Assembly: GCF_000265295.1 (NCBI RefSeq)
Contig: NC_018002.1
Span: 1,240,001-1,304,000, forward strand
Reading direction: 5' to 3'
From: Sulfurospirillum barnesii SES-3
GTDB lineage: Bacteria; Campylobacterota; Campylobacteria; Campylobacterales; Sulfurospirillaceae
Length of the DNA stretch: 64,000 bases
Each line of letters opens with the position of its first letter. Position 1 is the stretch's first letter. Shown here one piece after another: positions 54,821-64,000 of this stretch. The position numbers were made by a program, and so were the translations under genes. The notes beneath the pieces are model-generated. The model worked only from the letters and a program-made list of their open reading frames with translations, did no database searches and was not told the origin of the DNA.

Positions 54821-56184
54821 TTAAATTAAACCATAAAGTTTAGCAAATAAATATCCGCAAACGCATGCTGTTGTAACACCAACAAAACCAGGAAGTAAAA
54901 AGCTATGGTTAATAACGAATTTACCAATTTTTGTTGTACCCGCACGATCGAATGAAAGAGCAGCAATGTCACTTGGGTATGTAGGAAGAATCCAGTAACC
55001 ATACGCAGCAGCAGCAAACGCAGCAATCATACCAGGCTCAACGCCTACAGCAAGAGCAATAGGAACCATCGCTGAAACCGCAGCAGCTTGAGAGTTAATA
55101 AGTTTAGAAATTAAAATCAGAACAACGGCATACGCCCAAGGGTAAAGTTTTACAAGATCACCCATACTTGCTTTAATATCTGCAGTATGTGCACCAAACA
55201 TTGTAGAAGTCATCCATGCAATACCAAAAACAGCAATAACCGCAGTCATACCTGCTTTAAATACGTCACTTTCAACAACTGTTTTTGTTTTAAGATCTGC
55301 TACCACATAAATAATTGCAGCGACAGAAAGCATGAACATTTGAATAACATCAACCATTGAAAGCGCTGTTAATTTACCTTTAATGGTAAAGGTTGGAACC
55401 AATGATGGGAACATACCAAGAATTGCAATAATGGCAATAGTACCAAGAAAAAGCCATACAGAAGCATATTGTTTACTTGTAAAAACTTTATCAAGTAATG
55501 TAGCCGATGAACCATAAACGTATTTTTTAGTTTCAGGATCTTTAATAAGCTCTTGAAATTCAGCGTCTTTATCTAAATCTTTACCTCTATACATACTCAC
55601 AAATCCAACAACCAATACACCAATAAGTGCTGATGGCATTGTAATTTGAAGAAGTTGAATCAAACCAAGATCTTGACCATTAACTAAAGGATGACCCTTC
55701 ATAAGTGCGATCATAGAAACAACCGCAACCGATGCAGGTGAAATAACAATACCCATTTGTGCAGCAATTGTACTAGCGGCCATTGCACGTTCTGGTCGGT
55801 TACCTGTTTTAATTGAAATATCATAGATAATAGGAAGAAGTGTATACACAACGTGACCTGTACCACAAAGGAATGTTAAAACAATCGTAGTAAGTGGTGC
55901 CAAAACAGTCACATAACGAGGATGTTTTCGAAGTAGTTTTTCTGCTTGTTGTAACATAACATATCAAGTCCACCAGAAGCTTGAAGCGCAGCACCTGCAC
56001 AAACAACCGAAAGCATAACGAGCATAACATCAATTGGTGGCTTACCTGGTGCTAATCCAAACCCAAAAACGAACATAACAACACCAATACCACCGATAAG
56101 TCCAAGTGCTATACCACTTTTCCTTGCAGCGAAAAACAAGATGACTAATACAGCAAGTAACTGTATCCAAAACATGCTTGACAT
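54821..56184 (-). pseudogene. dcuB: Anaerobic C4-dicarboxylate transporter dcuB, disrupted by a 2-base duplication
   Basis: Encodes a Dcu antiporter for fumarate/succinate/aspartate. The N-terminal 75 residues ([19 protein letters not shown] to LQASGGLD) are read from ATG 56184 with a perfect AAGGAG, but the frame then goes off into a short false tail; the rest ([22 protein letters not shown] onward) continues in another frame to 54821. The E. coli DcuB reading GGLDVMLQ-AEKLLR is restored if one AT of the ATAT at 55961-55964 is removed, giving exactly 454 codons. Either a real mutation or an assembly error. The C-terminal part shows GTGHVVYTLLPIIYDI and many membrane helices with no further damage. 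Confidence 0.88.
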
Positions 56185-56212
56185 GTAAACTCCTTAAAGG
56201 TAATTTTTATAT

Positions 56213-56261
56213 TTTAACTTTAGTTTAAAGTGCAAATATAATTTTCAAAAAGCATTATATT
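56213..56261 (-). promoter_or_regulatory. Candidate response-regulator site and palindrome upstream of dcuB
   Basis: In the 140-base divergent gap, TTTAA occurs at 56213 and 56224, an 11-base spacing like direct-repeat sites of OmpR-type regulators, within the small palindrome ACTTTA-GTT-TAAAGT (56217-56231). A second inverted repeat, AATATAAT-N11-ATTATATT, spans 56235-56261. Binding by the adjacent regulator is only inferred from position. Confidence 0.35.
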
Positions 56262-56324
56262 CCCAGATTTAGGATATAAATGAGACTTTTTTGCTAAAAT
56301 TAAGAAAAAAGTGTCTGGAAACTT

Positions 56325-58511
56325 ATGAGAATCTTAAAAATTATAATTGTATTATTTTTTTATACTTCATTCCTCTATGGAAATGAAATTTTACTCCTTC
56401 ATTCTTACAATAAAGGTCTAAAATGGACAGATGGTATTTCAAAAGGTGTTGAAGATGTGATGAAAAAATATCCACAATATGAACTTACAACAGAATATAT
56501 GGACAGCAAAAAAATAGAATCGGATCAATATTTTGAAGAGCTGTTGGTCTTATACCGTAAAAAATTCGCTCACCGCCACTACAAAGCCATTCTCGTAGCC
56601 GATAATTATGCCTATGAATTTGCACTCAAGTATCATGAAGAACTTTTTCCAAATACACCCGTTGTCTTTTGTGGGGTTGAGAATTTTAATCCTATTGACA
56701 TAACACCCTATCATAAACCTTATTTTACAGGTGTGGTGGAATATAAAGATATTCGTAAAAATATAGAACTGATTCAACAACTCTTTCCTGCTATAAAAAT
56801 GGTTTATATTATGAGTGATGATGCGTACTCTTCCTTGGTGATTAAAGATCAAATTATTGAAGAATCCAATTACTTTAAAGATAAATTTCGTGTGGTCTTT
56901 GACAATGAAATAGATTTTGATAAGATTGATGAAAAAATCAATAAACTCCCTCGTCATAGTGCTATCTTATTTACCAGTTTTTACCGTGACATCAATGGAA
57001 AATATGTTCCCTATCATAAACTTCAAGCTTTTTTTCAACGCTCAAAGTTTCCTGTATTTGCAATTAATCATATTCACTTGAATGAAGGTGTTCTTGGCGG
57101 ATTTGTTGTAAATCCTTATGAACAAGGATCATTAGCGGCTAAAAACGCCTTTGCACTCATTCAAGGAAGAGATATACATACATTACCAGTACAAATACCT
57201 AGAGGTACTTATATTTTTGATAACCATGTCCTGCGCAAATTTGGAATTCCACTCAGTGATGTACCTTCGCCTTCTGAAGTCATTAATGGCGTTGAAAGCT
57301 TTTATGAAAAGCATCAAAAATTTGTTGAAAATGCTTTTGCATTGATGCCTCTTTTACTTCTTTTAACAACTATTTTAATTTTAAATGTCATTAAACGTAT
57401 TTCATTCGAAAAAGAGCTCTTGCGCCAAAATAAACTCGATTATGTTCTTCTCAACAACATTCAAAGTGCTATTTTTTGGAAAGCAAACGATGGAAAGATA
57501 CTAGGCTGTAATGATCTGTTATGTGAAATTTTAGAGCGTGAAAAATACGATATTATTGGAAAACACGTTCAAGAGGTAATGCCTACAATTTGTGATGCTA
57601 TTCAAGAAGTCCCTTTAGATAATCTACAAAGTGCTGAAATTGAAATTTCCATACCTTACCGAGAAAAAAAGATTTTTTCAACCCGTAGAACATACTATAC
57701 CGATGAAAAAAACCATGAAGCAGGTGTGGTAACCATTCTTACAGACATCACAGAGAAAAAGCGTATTGATACAGAACGTAAACGCCACGAACAATTTGTT
57801 ATTCAACGCTCTAAGCAGTCTGAAGTAGGTGAAATGATAGCCAGTATTGCACACCAATGGAAAACCCCATTGGTCGAAATCTCAGCGATTGCGCAAGAGC
57901 TTATTTACAAACGCCGCAAAAAATCTTTAGACGAAGAAGATACCCAAAAATTTGTCGAAGACATTATGACGCAAGTCAAATACATGTCCAATACCATAGA
58001 TGATTTTAGGCAGTTTATCAAGCCCTCAACGAAGCAAACCACGTTTAATGTCCGTGAAGCCATAGACTCTCTTTTAAATGTTTTAAACCATAGCGTCAAA
58101 TACAATTACATCACACTGAACATTCTGCAAGAAGGAAGCACCCCTCTTTTAGCCTTTGGTTATCCTAATGAATTTAAACAGTGCGTTTTAAACATCATTA
58201 ATAATGCAAAAGATAGTATTATAAAAAAAAGGGAGACAAAGCCAACAGAAGGTATGATAAACATTGAACTTAAGAGTGATGAAAATCATATCTATTTGGA
58301 CATCAGTGATGATGGGTGTGGGATTGAGAAAAAGAATTTGGAGAGCATTTTTGATCCCTTTATCAGTACAAAAGAGAACGGGGATGGCTTTGGTTTATAT
58401 ATGGCACGTCTTATTATAGAAGATAAAATGGGTGGTAAAATTATTGCAAAACAAAAAGAAAATGGCGCACAAATTTCTATTCGAGTCAATAAAGCCAAAG
58501 GAGATGCATGA
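56325..58511 (+). CDS. Sensor histidine kinase with periplasmic ABC-binding-protein-like sensor
   Basis: A 728-residue hybrid of sensor and kinase. Residues 1-20 are a signal/anchor, then about 320 periplasmic residues of the ABC_sub_bind type (ILLLHSYNKGLKWTDGISKG, YKAILVADNYAYEFAL, PVVFCGVENFNP), one membrane helix (about 343-363), a PAS domain (~375-490), a HisKA domain with phospho-His in IASIAHQWKTPLVE, and a HATPase (NIINNAKDSI, DISDDGCGIEKKN, GDGFGLYMARLIIED). It overlaps the response-regulator gene (ATGA) and is divergent from dcuB-fumAB, suggesting a signal related to C4-dicarboxylates or another small molecule. Confidence 0.85.
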   Translation: MRILKIIIVLFFYTSFLYGNEILLLHSYNKGLKWTDGISKGVEDVMKKYPQYELTTEYMDSKKIESDQYFEELLVLYRKKFAHRHYKAILVADNYAYEFALKYHEELFPNTPVVFCGVENFNPIDITPYHKPYFTGVVEYKDIRKNIELIQQLFPAIKMVYIMSDDAYSSLVIKDQIIEESNYFKDKFRVVFDNEIDFDKIDEKINKLPRHSAILFTSFYRDINGKYVPYHKLQAFFQRSKFPVFAINHIHLNEGVLGGFVVNPYEQGSLAAKNAFALIQGRDIHTLPVQIPRGTYIFDNHVLRKFGIPLSDVPSPSEVINGVESFYEKHQKFVENAFALMPLLLLLTTILILNVIKRISFEKELLRQNKLDYVLLNNIQSAIFWKANDGKILGCNDLLCEILEREKYDIIGKHVQEVMPTICDAIQEVPLDNLQSAEIEISIPYREKKIFSTRRTYYTDEKNHEAGVVTILTDITEKKRIDTERKRHEQFVIQRSKQSEVGEMIASIAHQWKTPLVEISAIAQELIYKRRKKSLDEEDTQKFVEDIMTQVKYMSNTIDDFRQFIKPSTKQTTFNVREAIDSLLNVLNHSVKYNYITLNILQEGSTPLLAFGYPNEFKQCVLNIINNAKDSIIKKRETKPTEGMINIELKSDENHIYLDISDDGCGIEKKNLESIFDPFISTKENGDGFGLYMARLIIEDKMGGKIIAKQKENGAQISIRVNKAKGDA

Positions 58512-59158
58512 AAATATTAATCCTAGAAGATAACGAACGCTTAGCCAATCTTATTGTTGAAGCCCTAGAGCAAAAGAGATACCATGTTGATCTTTTTAAG
58601 GATGGCAAAAAAGCACTTGAAGCCATTGACAATGGATATGACTGTTTTATTCTAGATATTAATGTTCCAGGTATTGATGGATTAAGTCTTCTAAAAGAGA
58701 TCCGTAGTATGGATAATGCAACACCTGCCATTGTCATTAGTGCCAATGTTGAGTTAGAAACGATTCAAGAAGCTTATTGCAAAGGGTGTGATGAATACTT
58801 AAAAAAACCTTTTTACATGTACGAATTAGAAACGAAGATTGAGAAACTGTGTAAACCCAAAATATCCCTCTTGCAACTGTTTAAAGGTTTTAGCTATTCT
58901 GTTGAGCAAGAAAAACTCATCGATGATAAAGGTGAAGAGATAAAACTTGCCAAAAAAGAGATTTTACTTTTAAATCTTTTTGCTAAAAATTTAGATAAGA
59001 ATATTTCATTTGAGCGCATTGAGCAGTATGTTTGGGGTGGAGAGCTTACGACCACGGAAAATATTCGTGCACTGATCAAACGCTTACGCAAAAAACTTCC
59101 TGATGATACCATCGAAAATCAAGGCGGTGTTGGATACCGACTCAATTACGAACATTGA
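58508..59158 (+). CDS. OmpR-family response regulator
   Basis: The 216-residue partner of the sensor kinase. The receiver has the acidic pair in LEDNERL, the phospho-acceptor Asp in CFILDINVPGIDG, the Thr/Ser switch in AIVISANVE and the Lys in EYLKKPF. The C-terminal winged helix of about 90 residues ends IRALIKRLRKKLP...GGVGYRLNY, the OmpR/PhoB recognition-helix region. It starts inside the kinase stop. A one-mismatch palindrome (TTACATGTAC) is at 58814. Likely targets include the divergent dcuB promoter. Confidence 0.92.
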   Translation: MKILILEDNERLANLIVEALEQKRYHVDLFKDGKKALEAIDNGYDCFILDINVPGIDGLSLLKEIRSMDNATPAIVISANVELETIQEAYCKGCDEYLKKPFYMYELETKIEKLCKPKISLLQLFKGFSYSVEQEKLIDDKGEEIKLAKKEILLLNLFAKNLDKNISFERIEQYVWGGELTTTENIRALIKRLRKKLPDDTIENQGGVGYRLNYEH

Positions 59159-59169
59159 AGGCTAGGAAA

Positions 59170-59448
59170 ATGTACCTAAATATTACAGAAGATTTTTTAC
59201 AATTAGATTATGAAAAAGATATGAAACAATTTGATCCAAAGACCTATTTTGAGGAGGAAGGAAGTGAAAAATTTGATTTAAGCTCATCGTGTGAGATGTT
59301 GATGATGCTCAATCAAATTGGCGAAGATTTACATTTAGATGACTACTCTCTTAAAAAATTAGAAATATTTTTAAAAACAGAGTTACCCTTTTTTGCTGTC
59401 AATCGACGATTGGTGCGTCAATGGGTGCAAAACAATTTTGTTTATTAA
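59170..59448 (+). CDS. Small hypothetical protein
   Basis: From ATG 59170 the protein is 92 residues; an in-frame TTG at 59155 would overlap the response-regulator stop. I do not recognise a family. It is acidic, soluble and probably helical (FDLSSSCEMLMMLNQIGEDLH), with an aromatic and basic C-terminus (RRLVRQWVQNNFVY). It lies 11 bases after the regulator gene and is likely cotranscribed, so it could be an accessory to the two-component system. Confidence 0.55.
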   Translation: MYLNITEDFLQLDYEKDMKQFDPKTYFEEEGSEKFDLSSSCEMLMMLNQIGEDLHLDDYSLKKLEIFLKTELPFFAVNRRLVRQWVQNNFVY

Positions 59449-59468
59449 CAGACGAAAAAAGGCTTAGA

Positions 59469-59969
59469 ATGAAAAAAATTTACTTTATTAGACACGCAAA
59501 AGCAAGTGAGCGTACAGAAATTTTGGAAGATTTTTTAAGACCCCTAAACAGTCGAGGGAAAAATGATGTTTCTTTTATGGCAAAACGGCTTAAACACTTT
59601 CATGTTATGCCTGATATTATCTATTCAAGTCCTGCCAAACGTGCTTTAAAAACGAGTAAAGAAATCGCACTTGAACTAGGATGTCCTAAAAAAACAATTG
59701 TACTGTGTGATGAACTGTATGAAAGTAGTTATGCCTATTATTTAGAGTTGATTCACTCTACAGACGATACACATGAATCAGTGTTTATTGTCGCACACAA
59801 CCCAACGTTAACCGAAGTGGCAGAACACCTAAGCGGTGCTATCTTAAGCAATATTCCTACGTGCGCTATTGTTTGTATCTCTTTTGATGTCAAAAGCTTT
59901 AAAGAAATTCATGAGGAGAGTGGGCATATTCTCTTTTTTGATTACCCTAAAAAACATTTTAAAAACTAG
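59469..59969 (+). CDS. Phosphohistidine phosphatase, SixA-like (histidine phosphatase superfamily)
   Basis: Starts at ATG 59469 with AAGG upstream; an earlier ATG at 59421 overlaps the preceding gene. The 166-residue protein has the catalytic FIRHAKAS (RHG-type His) at residues 6-13, NSRGKNDVSFMAKRL, YSSPAKRALKTSKEIA (second Arg) and the late VAHNPTLTEV with catalytic His, a pattern matching SixA, which removes phosphate from histidine. Its position right after a two-component system is suggestive of phosphorelay tuning, which is an inference. Confidence 0.8.
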   Translation: MKKIYFIRHAKASERTEILEDFLRPLNSRGKNDVSFMAKRLKHFHVMPDIIYSSPAKRALKTSKEIALELGCPKKTIVLCDELYESSYAYYLELIHSTDDTHESVFIVAHNPTLTEVAEHLSGAILSNIPTCAIVCISFDVKSFKEIHEESGHILFFDYPKKHFKN

Positions 59970-60745
59970 AACTTTCTACGAAACAATAAAAAAATTCCAA
60001 TGCTTAACCCCATACACAAGAGCATTAAACCTCCTACAAGGAAAGAACCATTAGCAAGGTTTTCAAAGGGTAATCCTTGTGTATTAATACCAAAATATCC
60101 AACGATGAGATTGAGCGGTAGAAAGACCCCTGAGAGAATGGTCAAAAGATAAATCGTGCGATTCATACGTTCATTATTACGACTCGTATAAAACGTGTAA
60201 AGGTTGTTGAGTTTTTCAATGGCTAGAAGTGTTGAACGATTGGTGCGTTCTAAATGCTCATGAATATCGCTAAAATGGGTCACAAGAAAATCTTCATTTT
60301 CATGATAATGCTTAATAAAATCCTCCATCACTTCCGCACCTAAAAGAAGCAATCGATGAATACGTGCTAAGTCTTTTTTATGATTGAGCCAATACTGCAT
60401 AAAATGAAACCGTGTATTATCATACAATTTCTCCTCCATCCAATCAATACTCGCATGTATAGTAGCTACTCGCTTCATGGTTTCATTGGTGTGTGCATCT
60501 ACTATTTCATACACATTTTGAATACTTTCTAAAGCAACAAAAGTATGCGTTGTTTTATCAAAACGATAATACTGCCCACCCTCGAAAACAAATGCATCTG
60601 AGTCAACTCTTAACTCTTTTTCTTTAGCAGGGAGTGCTAAAATAAGCATAGTATACGCTGCTTCTTCAATAAATATAGAAGGATGTGTAGGGTTTTTAAG
60701 ATCCAGTAAGTGAAAACGGTCAATTAATTCGTATAAATGATTCAT
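59966..60745 (-). CDS. CorA superfamily divalent-cation transporter with GIN instead of GMN
   Basis: From ATG 60745 (GGAA upstream, two bases before the xerH stop) the protein is 259 residues. The last ~75 hold two membrane helices (TIYLLTILSGVFLPLNLIVGY and a second before the basic tail) with the sequence GYFGINTQGLPF between them. Classical CorA has Gly-Met-Asn there; the GIN form is nearer ZntB-type proteins. The cytoplasmic part is helical and shorter than E. coli CorA. Mg2+, Zn2+ or another ion cannot be decided. Confidence 0.78.
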   Translation of the reverse strand: MNHLYELIDRFHLLDLKNPTHPSIFIEEAAYTMLILALPAKEKELRVDSDAFVFEGGQYYRFDKTTHTFVALESIQNVYEIVDAHTNETMKRVATIHASIDWMEEKLYDNTRFHFMQYWLNHKKDLARIHRLLLLGAEVMEDFIKHYHENEDFLVTHFSDIHEHLERTNRSTLLAIEKLNNLYTFYTSRNNERMNRTIYLLTILSGVFLPLNLIVGYFGINTQGLPFENLANGSFLVGGLMLLCMGLSIGIFLLFRRKF

Positions 60746-60746
60746 G

Positions 60747-61807
60747 TCAAATTCCATCCATTGTATCGGCTGCGATTTTGAGGCGTTCTTTATCAAAATG
60801 GGTGTAAATACGAGAGGTATTTAAATCCGCATGACCAAGGGCTTCTTGCACTAAAATTAAATCTCTATTTTTTTGATACAACAAAGTAGCAAAAGTATGT
60901 CGCAACATATGCGCACCGTTTTTTTCTTTGCGAATGCCAGCAACAAGCAACATTTTATCCATCACGTAACTCACATAGGCTTGTGTTAAGGGTTTTCCTG
61001 TGCGACTTTGAAACAACAAAGCAGACTCACTGCTTCGATACGCCATCCATTCATTCAAATCTTTCTCAATGTGTTCAGATTTTATCATCGCCGTTCGTGG
61101 TTTATTTCCTTTGCCACGAATCTGAAAAACAAAATACTCCCCATCTTTAACCATATCTTTTATCTTTATACCCAAGGCTTCACTCACACGCATGCCTGTG
61201 TAAATAATCAGCTTAATTAAAAGGCGATTTTTGGCCTGCACGTAGGGTTTAAACTCCGTCTCTTCAATGGCTTTAAAAAACCGAGAAAGTTCTTCTTTGT
61301 ACATATGAGCAGGTAATTTTTCACCTTTTCTACCACCAAGCCCACCCCAATTTTTAAGCTCAATGCGAAATTGGTGTGCAGCGCCATTTTTTTCCTCATT
61401 TTGTTTATCCATAAATTGAAAAAAAGAGAGTAGGGCAATGCGATAATTCTTTTTGGTAGCATCCGAGAGTGAACCCGTTTGAGAAGCTAAAAACTCACTC
61501 AACAACTCTTCATCAATCTCTTTTAAACTCGCAAGTCCCATAGGCGTAATGTAATAGTAAAACTTCTCAAGAGGATTAATAAAAAGATTAATCCCAATCA
61601 AGCCAATATTTCGAGCTTCTTTAGCAAGATTTTTCAACTCTTGCATGTTTTTGCACCCACGATTAAGGGAGCCAATAATAGAAGAAAGTTTGGCATTTTC
61701 TTCCACGTGACGATTGGAAAGAGAGGTGAGTTTATACTTCACAAAGCGATCAAGCCAAAAAAGTAAACTCTGCTCAAAATTCTCTTTCTCATCGACTTTA
61801 TAGCGCA

Positions 61808-61808
<1 letters not shown>
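60747..61808 (-). CDS. xerH: Tyrosine recombinase, XerH-like
   Basis: A 353-residue integrase-fold recombinase. The catalytic set is complete: Arg in YTGMRVSEALGI, Lys in RGKGNKPRTAMI, His and Arg in HMLRHTFATLL, His in GHADLNTSRIYTHF with Tyr as nucleophile. The N-terminal half is a long helical core-binding domain, larger than XerC/XerD, fitting the single-recombinase XerH system of Campylobacterota that resolves chromosome dimers at difH. It is not next to phage or transposon genes. It lies one base after the tgt stop region and overlaps corA narrowly. Confidence 0.85.

Positions 61809-64000
<2,192 letters not shown>

Overview
The window looks like a chromosomal segment of a free-living Campylobacterota (Epsilonproteobacteria), most likely Sulfurospirillum or a close relative. 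The reasons are moderate-to-low GC, very tight packing, and gene orders I recall from Campylobacter jejuni: ilvB-ilvH-lpxD; YkgJ protein-TPR lipoprotein-trpC-HIT-mnmH; aspB-cysE-speA-hisS-tmk-coaD-ubiX-flgA; moeA-murA; proA beside a flavin oxidoreductase; pdxJ-pdxA; tgt beside a COG3400 protein. The metabolic content also fits: a respiratory cytochrome/SQR cluster, Dcu/fumarase, and selenouridine synthase. I see no rRNA, CRISPR array, insertion sequence, prophage or integron. One tRNA (Gly-GCC) is present. No gene-free stretch exceeds 300 bases.

Layout. 1-4.7 kb: end of a B12/radical SAM protein, DUF445 protein, TrmA, CoA-binding protein, threonine dehydratase, a small hypothetical. 4.7-8.9 kb: a four-gene polar amino-acid ABC transporter operon. 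9-13.5 kb: DAHP synthase, DedA protein, superoxide reductase-like protein, orphan ABC ATPase and ProA. 13.5-21.1 kb: a long + strand run (oxidoreductase, large coiled-coil protein, TrmN6-like methylase, YkgJ, TPR lipoprotein, TrpC, HIT, MnmH). 21.2-24 kb: an ECF-type nickel/cobalt transporter. 24-25.7 kb: pdxA/pdxJ. 25.8-28.8 kb: an SQR-like flavoprotein, cytochrome c and cytochrome b/diheme module. 29-33.9 kb: Ppx, acetolactate synthase, LpxD. 33.9-47 kb: a long - strand housekeeping block plus tRNA-Gly, a chemoreceptor, MoeA and MurA. 47-49 kb: a degenerate GGDEF/PilZ-like protein. 49-53 kb: a complete larABCE nickel-pincer (lactate racemase type) cluster. 53.2-59.4 kb: two-subunit class I fumarase, a frame-disrupted dcuB, and a divergent two-component system. 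59.4-64 kb: SixA-like phosphatase, CorA-like protein, XerH-like recombinase, Tgt and the start of a COG3400 protein.

How parts connect. The nickel importer could feed the LarE/LarC/LarB cofactor pathway for LarA. Fumarase and DcuB sit beside a divergent sensor kinase/regulator that may control C4-dicarboxylate use. The SQR, cytochrome c and cytochrome b genes look like one membrane electron-transfer unit.

The most striking signal crosses all of these genes. The perfect palindrome TTACATGTAA occurs at 30 positions that I located by eye, where well under one is expected by chance. It lies inside coding regions (reading Leu-His-Val or x-Thr-Cys-Lys, never the stop-containing phase) and between genes, where paired copies or extended palindromes form terminator-like hairpins. 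This resembles highly iterated palindromes or DNA uptake sequences of other bacteria. I know of no description in this lineage. Other notable points are a 2-base duplication that splits dcuB, a flgA start lost in or beside tRNA-Gly, an apparent ATA start for the nikK-like gene, a NikM protein with an added periplasmic domain, and a TrmA carrying an RlmC/RlmD-type cysteine set.
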